DNA from: Lachnospiraceae bacterium
GTDB taxonomy: Bacteria; Bacillota; Clostridia; Lachnospirales; Lachnospiraceae
Direction of reading: 5' to 3'
DNA: 64,000 nt
Assembly (NCBI GenBank): GCA_910574965.1
Contig: CAJTDB010000011.1
Coordinates: 96,536 to 160,535 of the forward strand
Shown piece by piece: positions 9,905-18,363 of this stretch. The position numbers and the translations under genes are program-made. The notes beneath the pieces are model-generated. The model searched no databases. It was given only the letters and a program-made list of their open reading frames with translations, and was not told the DNA's origin. The first letter of the stretch is position 1; each line of letters begins with the position of its first letter.

Positions 9905-11740
9905 TCAAGCTTTGGCAGAGGGCTTTGCTGAGTCTTCCTGATTCTGGTTCAGATACAGATAGACTGAAGAGCAGAACGTATGTTCCCTTTCTTCAAACCG
10001 CGCACCTCCGCCGTATTTTTCGGCAGCAGAGCGAATGGAGGCAAGCCCGCTTCCGCCGCCTGTCTTCCGGGACCGGAACGAACCGTCTGGATTTTTACAC
10101 ACCAAAGGACAGCTATTATCCATAGTGATGGTCATGATCCCATACTGTATGCGGCTTTGCATACGAAGAAAGGAATGCTCCCGCCCTCTGCACGCCGTCA
10201 CGGCATTTTCCAGCAGATTTCCGATGATAATACACAGATCGGTCTCCTGCACCTGCCCTGTATCCGAGGGGATATGAAGGGCCAGAGAAACGGATGTAAG
10301 TCCGGTCTTTTGGGCCATAGACAAATAATACCGGGCAACTGCATCGACCGCATCATTTTCACACAGTCGTTCCTCGGTGTCCACGGGAATATTAGCCGAC
10401 AGCGCATCTAGATATTCCGAAAGCTTCTGGTCCATATGCTGCTCCTGATATCTCCGGATCACCGCCAGATGGTGTCTCAGATCGTGACGCTGGGCTTTGA
10501 TGGACGCCGCTGTCTCTGAGAGGATGGCGTACTGCTTCTTCCTCGCCTCCGTCTGTATTTCCATCAGGGACAGTTCATAAGAGAGCTGGCGGTTTTTCGC
10601 ATGAGCCAGAAAGCTGTACCGCACAAAAAATCCGCAAAGAACACACATGGTCCCTGTAAAAGTCAGCACACCCACCTGAAAGAAAAAGGAGATCTGTACC
10701 GGCAGCATATGTAAATAATAATTCACTGCCTCCAGAATGGAAAATACCGCCAGCACAGAGACCGGAAAGAGAAAAAGCGCCGCAAACCGGTTTCGATAGT
10801 AAAAAGCTTCTAACAGCACATATCCCGCAAAGATTAAAAAAACCGACGGAATCAACACATGAAACAGATACATCGTCCGAGATAATGCCGCAATACCCAA
10901 AAGCTGCAAAAACACCGCTCCTGCAACTGCCAATTCTAAAACCATACATGTATACATCAGCAGTTTCGGATGATGCGGACTTAAAATCACTGCACCGCAT
11001 CGAATAAGAGGCACCGCCATAGTAAACATCCCCAGAAACGCCATCAGATATAAAAGCGGAGGGTTTTGTATGAAAATACCAGTCAGATTGCATTCTCCAA
11101 AGATCCAGATGCCCACCAGAAAAGAAAAAAGTCCAAGCCATAAAATGGAGACGCCGACCTTCTCAAATTGGGCAAGAAATAAAGCGATCAGCCCCAGAAT
11201 TCCCCCAAGAGCCATTAATATGATTGAGAAAAATAAAGAAAATCCCATACGGGAAAACAGATACTTCAACAGTTCGTCAGGCTCCCCAAGAAGAACCGGA
11301 TATATGGTTGCATGGCTGCGCTGAGTGGAGGGACCGTACCGCAGCTTCAAAGTGACCGGTTCACCGGTTTTGGGAAGCTGCAAAATTCTCACCATCGTCG
11401 GCGGATCCAGCAGAAAGGCGGGATAGGTTCCCTCCTGTCCATAGGCAAAGATCTGCACCCCGTCCGCGTACACCTCCACCGGCGTATATACGGTTTTCAG
11501 ATACAGGCAGCCGCCGGCCCCCGCAGGTATCTTGGCCGTCAAAATAACCGGAAATGAACCGGAAGAACTTTCCAGCGTGCTAGGAAGCGCAACTTCTTGA
11601 ATCCCCGTTTTTGTCTCCATGGTCCACCCGGAGATTTCCTGTACCGCTGTATGGTCCGCACCAGAAGAAGTACCCAGAACTACTCCCGCCAGAAGAAGCA
11701 GACACATCAAAGACATCACAAATGCAATGATCCTGTTCAT
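9905..11740 (-). CDS. Membrane sensor histidine kinase, 7TM plus GHKL (LytTR-partner type)
   Basis: The 611-residue protein has an N-terminal anchor (about 4-23), an extracytoplasmic beta-rich domain (about 30-155), roughly seven transmembrane helices (about 165-378), then a short coiled coil and QRHDLRHHLAVIRR (H419 the likely phosphoacceptor). A GHKL ATPase domain follows, with N box GNLLENAVTA (about 507-516) and a Gly-rich SGLASIRSAAEKYGG. The layout is that of 7TMR-DISM or AgrC-like kinases pairing with LytTR regulators. The ATG overlaps the regulator's TGA (ATGA), so the two are translationally coupled. The ligand is unknown. Confidence 0.85.
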   Translation of the reverse strand: MNRIIAFVMSLMCLLLLAGVVLGTSSGADHTAVQEISGWTMETKTGIQEVALPSTLESSSGSFPVILTAKIPAGAGGCLYLKTVYTPVEVYADGVQIFAYGQEGTYPAFLLDPPTMVRILQLPKTGEPVTLKLRYGPSTQRSHATIYPVLLGEPDELLKYLFSRMGFSLFFSIILMALGGILGLIALFLAQFEKVGVSILWLGLFSFLVGIWIFGECNLTGIFIQNPPLLYLMAFLGMFTMAVPLIRCGAVILSPHHPKLLMYTCMVLELAVAGAVFLQLLGIAALSRTMYLFHVLIPSVFLIFAGYVLLEAFYYRNRFAALFLFPVSVLAVFSILEAVNYYLHMLPVQISFFFQVGVLTFTGTMCVLCGFFVRYSFLAHAKNRQLSYELSLMEIQTEARKKQYAILSETAASIKAQRHDLRHHLAVIRRYQEQHMDQKLSEYLDALSANIPVDTEERLCENDAVDAVARYYLSMAQKTGLTSVSLALHIPSDTGQVQETDLCIIIGNLLENAVTACRGREHSFLRMQSRIQYGIMTITMDNSCPLVCKNPDGSFRSRKTGGGSGLASIRSAAEKYGGGARFEEREHTFCSSVYLYLNQNQEDSAKPSAKA

Positions 11741-12468
11741 AACATGCCCCCTTCTTTTCTCGCCCTCTGAAAAAGCCAGCTCTCCCATGCATCCTTTGCT
11801 TTTTTCAGGCTCTCCCGCCGAATATGCACATTGGTACCGTCTCTCATTTGATAGATCATCAGTTCTTTGTCCAATCCGGTCACATAGGACAGATTGGCCA
11901 GATAGCTTTTATGACAGCGGATATAAGGCGGTTTCGGAAAAAAAGCTTCCACATCATTTAACTTTCCCTTTGACCGCAGAACCCTCCCATCGGTCAGATG
12001 GTAGAGAACGTAATGTCCTTTCTGCTCCGCACAGAGAATTTCCCCAAAAGGAACGGACACATTCTTTCCCCCGTTCAGCACCTGAATGCCGGGCCGGTTT
12101 CTGCGCTTTTCATATGCCAGCTTCAGAATCTCCTGTACGGCCTGTTTCGTAATCGGTTTTTCCATGTATCTTGCCACATCCAGACGATATCCTTCCAGGG
12201 CATGATCCGGACTGCAGGTCGTAAAAGCCACGGGAAGCTCCGGATCCGTCTTCCGGATCAGACGCACCGCCTCAACGCCGGAAATACCGTTTAAATAAAT
12301 ATCCATGAGCACAAGATCATAGTAGCCCGGATGGTACTCTGCCAGAAATGCTTCTCCGCTCTCAAACATACTGACCCGGACAGGGAATCCGCTGTCCTGA
12401 ATCATCAGAAACAACTGCTCATATTCTTCCGGATTGTCTTCACATACTGCAACTCTCAGACTGTCCAT
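11737..12468 (-). CDS. LytTR-family response regulator
   Basis: The 243-residue protein has a receiver domain with acidic residues E10 and D11 and phospho-acceptor D56 (LVLMDIY), and a C-terminal LytTR DNA-binding domain from about residue 138 (KSYLANLSYV, HIRRESLKK). LytTR regulators usually bind pairs of short direct repeats and control surface, bacteriocin or quorum-sensing genes. ATG 12468 follows AGGAGG; upstream in-frame codons lack one. It is the first gene of a two-gene operon with the kinase and is transcribed away from the large surface protein, the obvious candidate target. Confidence 0.88.
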   Translation of the reverse strand: MDSLRVAVCEDNPEEYEQLFLMIQDSGFPVRVSMFESGEAFLAEYHPGYYDLVLMDIYLNGISGVEAVRLIRKTDPELPVAFTTCSPDHALEGYRLDVARYMEKPITKQAVQEILKLAYEKRRNRPGIQVLNGGKNVSVPFGEILCAEQKGHYVLYHLTDGRVLRSKGKLNDVEAFFPKPPYIRCHKSYLANLSYVTGLDKELMIYQMRDGTNVHIRRESLKKAKDAWESWLFQRARKEGGML

Positions 12469-12525
12469 TCGCTGCTTCCTCCTGCTTTTTTCTTTCCCTA
12501 CATGAATAAGCACAAAATATGCAGT

Positions 12526-12554
12526 TTGTCAAGTACGGATTTTGTATAGATAAT
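12526..12554 (+). promoter_or_regulatory. Sigma-A-type promoter for the surface protein
   Basis: TTGTCA (12526-12531), a 17-base spacer and GATAAT (12549-12554) form a good vegetative promoter, about 140 bases before the surface-protein start. On the opposite strand a perfect TTGACA (12532-12527) overlaps the same bases and could serve the regulator gene, although its -10 is poor. Confidence 0.55.
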
Positions 12555-12691
12555 GTTCATTTATGGTACTGGCATCCCTCCCTGCTGTTTTATAAAATCA
12601 AAAGAGAAACGCCGCGTCTCGCTAAAAATATTTTCAGACAAAGGGACACTGGACAGGCAGGCGCAAACTTTTAACAGGAGGAACATGTGAG

Positions 12692-15600
12692 ATGAAAATA
12701 AAGCGTAAGAAGCTGCTGGCATGGGTTCTGTCGGCAGCACTTTTGGGCACTGCACCCGGTACGATTCTCTACGCCGAAGAAAATGCCGAACAGGAAAAAG
12801 CCGAAACACCGGCCGCACTTTGCGAACATCATCCGGAACATGACGAAAGCTGCGGATATCAGGAAGTCCGGGAAGAGATTCCCTGCACCTGCGGATACGA
12901 TCCGGCTTCCGAAACCGGTCATGAAGGAAGTACGGATGAAAAAGCCGGACAGGATGCAGCCGATGAACCAAAAGGCCATGCCGAAAACTGCGCTTATGAG
13001 GAAGCCATGCCGGGAGCGCCGTGTACCTTTGTATGTCCGATCTATACTCAGCCGGAAAACAACGAAAAGCCGGAAGATAACAAAGAGCCGGAAATAAACA
13101 AAGAGCCGGAAGTAGACGATCCCCTGCCGGACAATACCGATGACAGTACCGGTCCCGATTCAGAAGATTCCGGCAGCGGCAGCATCCCTGGATCAGATAC
13201 AGAGCCTTTGGACGAAGAGTCCGCCGCCAAAGAGCCGGAAGCAGCCGCTGTCCGGATCATCGCATCCTGGACCTGGGACGGCCAGGAGGACATTCTGTCC
13301 GAGGGTGTACTGTCACTGCCCGCAGGCAGTGAGGAAGCACCGCTCTTCATAGAAGATGTCCAAAGTCTGCTGCCAAAAAAGATCCTTGCTTCCATAGAGC
13401 CCCTTGCAGCCGACGATAAAGCAGACGGCGAAGAAACCGAAGCCCCGGCGACAGACGAAAACGCAGACAGTGAAGAAACGAAAGTCCCGGCGACAGACGA
13501 AAACGCAGACAACGAAGAAACGAAGGCCCCGGCGACAGACGAAAACGCAGACGATGAAGAAACCGAAGTCACGGAGGAATCTGTCACATTAGAAAGCTGG
13601 TCCTGTCCGGAATACCCCGAAGAAGGAGCTTATGCGGGCAGTTATGTCTTCCTGACCAGGCTGCCGGAAGGATTTGTATTGGCAGAAGGAACGAAAGAGC
13701 TTACGGTTACTGTGGAATTTGCGCCTGCGGCAGAATATGACTTTATGACAGAAAAGAGTGAAAGCACGGATGCGTCTGCAGGGCTGATCTACGAGACAGC
13801 TTCCTATCTTCCTCTGGAAGAAACCACATACCAGGCAGGAAGCGGACAGATGATCTGGAAACCGGTCGTGGAAAACGGCTGCGCCGTTCGTGGAGAACTG
13901 ATCCTGAAAGATGCCCAGATCCATGGCGGCACCATGGGAATCTGGCTGCCGGTATCTACCGAAATCGTACTGGAGGGCACCAGCAAAATAACCGTAGAAA
14001 ACAGCCCCACGGAGAATAAAACCGGCCGCGGAATCTATCTGAACAATATCTCTAATTCTGAAGAACTGCATCTGACCATCCGCGGAACAGGTTCTTTAGA
14101 AATCGACAGTGAGGGAAGCGGCATCAGCACAACCGGTTCCATCACCGTAGACCGTGCAGGGCAGCTCCTGATCACCTACGGCAGCGGCAGCCAGGGCGGA
14201 AACGGTCTGAACAGTACCGGAACCGGACATCCCATCACCATCCAAAACTGCGGCAATGTTAAAATCAGAAGCAGAGATGGAATGACCGGACACAGCAGCG
14301 GAGCCATTTATCATCAAAACCTGGGGGAAATCATCATTGAGAACAGCCATGTAATACTGGCCAACCTTACAGGACCGGCTATTCATACGGCCGGAGATCT
14401 CCGATGCGTTTCCAGTGACATCAAAGCCATTGGAAATACCAGCAACAACTATGTGGAAGGGACTCTGAACTTCGGTCATCTTACCGCAGCAGGCGGTACG
14501 ATGTATCTGGAAAATACCGGCAGCGATGAAGTGCTTCCCCTTGTGCAGAACGCTGCACGTCTGGAAGAGGGTGCCGTTATATACTGCAAAAAAGTAAGTT
14601 ATGTCCCATGGCTTCAGGGAGACGGCATCTGGTATATGAGCTGCTCCTACGACGAAGCCGCTGATGAGATCACAGGCGCAGGCGTTGGAAACGTGATCGG
14701 AAACGTTGTGTGGAATGAACATATTCGCTTTTTTCAGCCCACCATCCTAAACATAGGCAGCTATGCAGATGCTTCTCTTACAATTCCGGAAGAAATGACG
14801 GTAGAAATTCCAAACGGATGCATGATCTATAACAAAGGCGGCAGCAATGGTTCTTACACCGGCACACTTACTAACCTTGGTACCCTGAATGTTTTAGATG
14901 GAGGAACCCTGCAGAACGGTCTGAATGATAATATTTTCACAAACAAAGGCACTTTGCACATCCAGACGGGCGGGAAATTTTTTAATACCTACGATCCCAA
15001 TGTCAAAACAGGCGGAACCGTACAAAATCAGGGACATATCAAAACGGATGCCGGAACTATGTTCCAGAATCAGTCCCTTCTGGAAAACAGCGGAATTATG
15101 GACTGTGCAGCCGGCAGCTTCTACAACGTTCTCCTTCCCGGCTACGATGCTGTCATCAACAATACCGGAACGATCAACGGTTTTGTTACCGAAGCAAAAA
15201 GCACATGTTATACCTATACCACATACGGAAATACCGTACTCGGCACCCGGCAGATGCTGACTTTACAAAGTGCTGCAAATCAGGTCACAGGCATGGCCCT
15301 GCAGGTAGCTGCCGGCACCAGCCTCACCATCGAGGACAGCGCCATCGTCGATGCCCGGACAAATCTGACAAAAGAAAATATCGCTCAGTATCTAAGCATA
15401 AATGGAAACCTGATCGTCAATGGACAGCTCTGGCTCCCCAATGACCCGCCGGAAGAAATCCTTGAAACATTGACCGGGCATTTAAGCGGTACCGGAACCG
15501 TCCTCATCGGAAACAGTCCCGATGCAGCCCACTACATCGTCTCTGTCTCAGAAAGCGGTGCTTCTTCTTCCGGAAACGGGCTTTACAGACCTGGCGATAC

Positions 15601-16666
15601 AGTCACGATCAATGCCGGACTGCGAAACGGATTCCGTTTCAAAGGCTGGCGCGTATCAGAAGATGTCTCCTTAGAGAACACTTCTGCCCTGCAAACTACT
15701 TTTGTCATGCCGGAGCACTCGGTACAGATTACCGCACAATGGGAGATTCCCGTAACAGATGTCCGGCTGGACCGGATCAGTCTGTCCATGCTGCCGGGAG
15801 ATACTGCCCTGCTCCATATGACCATCCTCCCATCCGATGCCTCAAACCAGAATGCAGTCTGGACTTCAGACCATCCGGAAACTGCATCCGTAGATCCAGA
15901 CGGCAAAGTAACAGCCCTCGCTCCGGGCCTGGCAAAAATCACCGTAACTACTTCCGATGGTCAAAAGACAGCTTCCTGCACAGTTCAGGTTCAGGAGATA
16001 CAGGAACCTCCGAAGCCTCCGACAGATACCGAAGATACACAGTTGAAACTGGTTTTCACACAGGGAATGACCGAAATTCCTCTGACTCTTTGCGAGAAAG
16101 GACTGGATACCCAGGAAAAGATCGAGACGGCCTTCCGGCTGGAAATTTCCCAAAAGCACGCTTCCTTTGCCGGAAAAAACGAAGCACTCTACGATGTGAC
16201 GCTTCTGGTGCGCCGACAGGGGAGCAGCGTCTGGGAAAAAGCAGATGCTTCAAATTTCCCCTCTGACGGAAAGCTGCAGGTAATTCTTCCCTATCCGGAA
16301 GGAACCGGCCAAAATACCCATGATTTTCTGGCCGCACATATGTTCACTTCTTCTGATTTCGGCAAAATCCCAGGACAAATGGAATTTCCGAACACAGTAA
16401 AGACCCGGCAGGGCATCCAGTTTGAAGTCACTGGTCTGTCTCCGATCTTTCTAAGCTGGAAAGAGATACCGAAACCAAGCGGCGGCGGAAGTCATTCCTC
16501 CGAAAGCTCCGGCAGTTCTGCAGGCAGTCCGTCCAGTCATCCCTCTCCCGCCGGAGCGGATACCGGAGATACCGAACTGCCCTGGCTCTGGCTGCTGAGC
16601 GCACTGCTGTCCGCAGCCGGCATCTGTCTCCTTCAAAGGAAGCGGAAGAACCGGATTATCCTTTGA
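12692..16666 (+). CDS. Large secreted cell-surface protein (beta-helix-like, InlB-type repeat, Big_2, C-terminal anchor)
   Basis: The 1324-residue protein begins with a signal peptide (KIKRKK then a hydrophobic run ending TILYA, cleavage near 28). A Cys/His-rich region (about 41-110, [13 protein letters not shown] and related) is followed by a Pro/Glu/Asp-rich stretch with 14-residue repeats (about 244-293). Residues 380-900 are repetitive, Gly/Asn/Thr-rich and look like a beta-helix. About 950-1015 is an InlB-type repeat (FRFKGWRV), 1016-1100 a Big_2 Ig-like domain ([17 protein letters not shown]), then a Ser-rich linker and a membrane anchor (about 1297-1315) ending in RKRKN. There is no [14 protein letters not shown] before the anchor may be a variant sorting signal. 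Adhesion or glycan binding is likely. Confidence 0.8.
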   Translation: MKIKRKKLLAWVLSAALLGTAPGTILYAEENAEQEKAETPAALCEHHPEHDESCGYQEVREEIPCTCGYDPASETGHEGSTDEKAGQDAADEPKGHAENCAYEEAMPGAPCTFVCPIYTQPENNEKPEDNKEPEINKEPEVDDPLPDNTDDSTGPDSEDSGSGSIPGSDTEPLDEESAAKEPEAAAVRIIASWTWDGQEDILSEGVLSLPAGSEEAPLFIEDVQSLLPKKILASIEPLAADDKADGEETEAPATDENADSEETKVPATDENADNEETKAPATDENADDEETEVTEESVTLESWSCPEYPEEGAYAGSYVFLTRLPEGFVLAEGTKELTVTVEFAPAAEYDFMTEKSESTDASAGLIYETASYLPLEETTYQAGSGQMIWKPVVENGCAVRGELILKDAQIHGGTMGIWLPVSTEIVLEGTSKITVENSPTENKTGRGIYLNNISNSEELHLTIRGTGSLEIDSEGSGISTTGSITVDRAGQLLITYGSGSQGGNGLNSTGTGHPITIQNCGNVKIRSRDGMTGHSSGAIYHQNLGEIIIENSHVILANLTGPAIHTAGDLRCVSSDIKAIGNTSNNYVEGTLNFGHLTAAGGTMYLENTGSDEVLPLVQNAARLEEGAVIYCKKVSYVPWLQGDGIWYMSCSYDEAADEITGAGVGNVIGNVVWNEHIRFFQPTILNIGSYADASLTIPEEMTVEIPNGCMIYNKGGSNGSYTGTLTNLGTLNVLDGGTLQNGLNDNIFTNKGTLHIQTGGKFFNTYDPNVKTGGTVQNQGHIKTDAGTMFQNQSLLENSGIMDCAAGSFYNVLLPGYDAVINNTGTINGFVTEAKSTCYTYTTYGNTVLGTRQMLTLQSAANQVTGMALQVAAGTSLTIEDSAIVDARTNLTKENIAQYLSINGNLIVNGQLWLPNDPPEEILETLTGHLSGTGTVLIGNSPDAAHYIVSVSESGASSSGNGLYRPGDTVTINAGLRNGFRFKGWRVSEDVSLENTSALQTTFVMPEHSVQITAQWEIPVTDVRLDRISLSMLPGDTALLHMTILPSDASNQNAVWTSDHPETASVDPDGKVTALAPGLAKITVTTSDGQKTASCTVQVQEIQEPPKPPTDTEDTQLKLVFTQGMTEIPLTLCEKGLDTQEKIETAFRLEISQKHASFAGKNEALYDVTLLVRRQGSSVWEKADASNFPSDGKLQVILPYPEGTGQNTHDFLAAHMFTSSDFGKIPGQMEFPNTVKTRQGIQFEVTGLSPIFLSWKEIPKPSGGGSHSSESSGSSAGSPSSHPSPAGADTGDTELPWLWLLSALLSAAGICLLQRKRKNRIIL
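13421..13570 (+). repeat. 42-bp in-frame tandem repeat in the surface-protein gene
   Basis: Three complete 42-bp units (13421-13462, 13463-13504, 13505-13546) and a 24-bp partial one encode a 14-residue acidic repeat of the type AD-x-EET-x-x-PATDEN. Units differ by only a few bases, so copy number can change by slippage without breaking the frame. They probably form a flexible stalk. Confidence 0.9.
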
Positions 16667-16691
16667 CATTTTTGTTTCCATACACTATACT
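16663..16691 (+). promoter_or_regulatory. Consensus promoter for nfo overlapping the upstream stop codon
   Basis: TTGACA (16663-16668), a 17-base spacer and TATACT (16686-16691) make one of the best sigma-A promoters in the window. The -35 box contains the TGA stop of the surface-protein gene. Transcription should begin near 16698. Confidence 0.8.
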
Positions 16692-16692
16692 G

Positions 16693-16746
16693 AGATTCAG
16701 ACGGCAACGGTCCCGTACAAGCTTTGGACAACTGCCGTCTGAATCT
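16693..16746 (+). other. Long hairpin at the 5' end of the nfo transcript
   Basis: AGATTCAGACGGCA (16693-16706) pairs perfectly with TGCCGTCTGAATCT (16733-16746) across a 26-base loop. It lies between the promoter and the nfo ribosome site and is not followed by a T run, so it looks more like a leader structure than a terminator. If transcription starts near 16698 the outermost pairs are lost but most of the stem remains. Confidence 0.55.
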
Positions 16747-16773
16747 TATATTTATCACAAGGAGAACAATCAT

Positions 16774-17643
16774 ATGTTAAAGATAGGCTCTCATGTGGGA
16801 ATGAACGGCCGGAAAATGATGCTCGGCTCTGTGGAAGAAGCACTCTCCTACGGCGCAGACACTTTCATGCTCTATACCGGCGCTCCCCAGAACACCAGAA
16901 GAAAAGAACTAAGCGAACTGAACATCGAAGCCGCCCAGGCATTGATGAAGGAAAAAGGCATTACGGAATTTATCGTCCACGCTCCTTATATTATCAATCT
17001 GGCCAACACCGTCAAACCGGAAACCTATGAACTGGCCGTCAATTTTCTTCGGCTGGAGCTGGTGCGCACTGCTGCCATGGGAAGCCGCGTGCTGGTACTT
17101 CACCCAGGCGCACACGTCGGAGCAGGCGTAGAAGCCGGCACTGCATCCATTATCAAAGGACTGAATGAAGTGCTTACCGATGATACGGATTGTCTGATCG
17201 CTCTGGAAACTATGGCCGGAAAAGGCTCTGAGATCGGACGGACCTTTGAAGAACTCGCAAAGATCTACGATGGTGTGACAAAAAAAGACCGCCTGCGTGT
17301 CTGCTTCGATACCTGTCACACCCACGACAGCGGTTATGATATCGTCGACCATCCGGACGCAGTATTGGAACAGTTTGACCGGATCCTTGGCAAAGACCAG
17401 ATTGCCGTCTTCCACATCAACGACAGCAAGAACCCACGGGGATCCGCCAAAGACCGGCACGAAAATCTAGGCAAAGGCCAAATCGGCCTTCCGGCCCTCC
17501 ACCGCATCGTCCATCACCCGGACTTTATAGATGTACCCAAGATTCTGGAAACCCCCTGGGTCCCCATAAACGGAGATCTCAAAAATACCAGAGCTCCTTA
17601 CAAAGAAGAAATTGCACTTCTGCGCAGGGACAGACTCTCCTGA
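16774..17643 (+). CDS. nfo: Endonuclease IV (AP endonuclease, deoxyribonuclease IV)
   Basis: The 289-residue TIM-barrel enzyme cuts the DNA backbone 5' to abasic sites in base-excision repair. Metal-binding family motifs are visible: [52 protein letters not shown] and the C-terminal ILETPW. ATG 16774 follows AAGGAGAACAATCAT; the frame is open upstream only through the hairpin and promoter region, so longer starts are wrong. It has its own promoter and is convergent with the MBL hydrolase gene. Confidence 0.95.
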   Translation: MLKIGSHVGMNGRKMMLGSVEEALSYGADTFMLYTGAPQNTRRKELSELNIEAAQALMKEKGITEFIVHAPYIINLANTVKPETYELAVNFLRLELVRTAAMGSRVLVLHPGAHVGAGVEAGTASIIKGLNEVLTDDTDCLIALETMAGKGSEIGRTFEELAKIYDGVTKKDRLRVCFDTCHTHDSGYDIVDHPDAVLEQFDRILGKDQIAVFHINDSKNPRGSAKDRHENLGKGQIGLPALHRIVHHPDFIDVPKILETPWVPINGDLKNTRAPYKEEIALLRRDRLS

Positions 17644-17654
17644 AAACATGCAGA

Positions 17655-17714
17655 AACCCAGCAGAAACGCCGTCACTGTCCTCTCAGGAAAAGAGACGGC
17701 ATTTCTGCTGGGTT
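17655..17714. terminator. Bidirectional terminator between nfo and the MBL gene
   Basis: AACCCAGCAGAAACGCCGTC (17655-17674) pairs with the arm 17695-17714 (GACGGC...GCTGGGTT), followed by a T run on the plus strand and preceded by an A run. It lies between convergent genes. Confidence 0.85.
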
Positions 17715-17718
17715 TTTC

Positions 17719-18354
17719 TCAGCCAAGAAATGAATTGTATTTTTTCTCATAACCAATAGTTGTATCCTCTCCGTGGCCCGTATGTACAACGGTCTTGTCC
17801 GGCAGCGGAAAAAGTTTTTCCTTAACGGACCGGACAAGATCGGACATGCTGCCGCCCGGAAAATCGCTCCGTCCTATGGAGCTTCGAAAGAGTGTGTCGC
17901 CCGAAAAGACGCAGGCCGCCTCTTCACAGTAAAAGCAGCACCCGCCCGGTGTATGGCCCGGCGTGTGATATACTTTTAAATGGATACCGGACAGGTCCAG
18001 CTCCTGGCCGTCCTGCAGCCATTCGTCCGCTGCTACCGTGAGAGCCTTGTGCTGGATAAAGACCGACAGATTGGTCATACCGTTCAAAAGCAGCGGTTCC
18101 TCTTCCCGGAGGGCATAGATCCGCGCCCCGGTGATCCGCCGAAGTTCCTCTGCCCCGCCCATATGATCCGCATGTCCGTGGGTCAGAAGGATATGCCGAA
18201 TGCAGAAACCTTCCTTCTCTGCATACGCCCTGATTTGTTCCGGCTCATCTCCCGGATCAAAAGCCAGCGCCTTCTTTGTATCTTCTTTTATCAGAAACCA
18301 GCAGTTCGCCGCCAGCTCCCCTACGGTCAGGGATTCTATCTTAAGTCCCGCCAT
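17719..18354 (-). CDS. MBL-fold metallo-hydrolase (glyoxalase II-like)
   Basis: The 211-residue protein has the metallo-beta-lactamase signature THGHADH (H59, H61, D63, H64), then HTPGHTPGG (third metal His), FSGDTLF (bridging Asp) and HTGHGEDT (last His), so both metal sites look complete. It resembles the short bacterial hydroxyacylglutathione-hydrolase-like group without the C-terminal substrate domain; the substrate is uncertain. ATG 18354 follows TTAGGAGGCATAT. It starts nine bases after the relA stop and probably ends the recJ-apt-relA transcript. Confidence 0.88.
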   Translation of the reverse strand: MAGLKIESLTVGELAANCWFLIKEDTKKALAFDPGDEPEQIRAYAEKEGFCIRHILLTHGHADHMGGAEELRRITGARIYALREEEPLLLNGMTNLSVFIQHKALTVAADEWLQDGQELDLSGIHLKVYHTPGHTPGGCCFYCEEAACVFSGDTLFRSSIGRSDFPGGSMSDLVRSVKEKLFPLPDKTVVHTGHGEDTTIGYEKKYNSFLG

Positions 18355-18363
18355 ATATGCCTC

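Noticed and set aside
16490..16666. LPXTG sorting signal in the surface protein
   Set aside because: No LPXTG motif is present; only a hydrophobic anchor, a basic tail and a DTGDTELPW segment that might be a variant signal.
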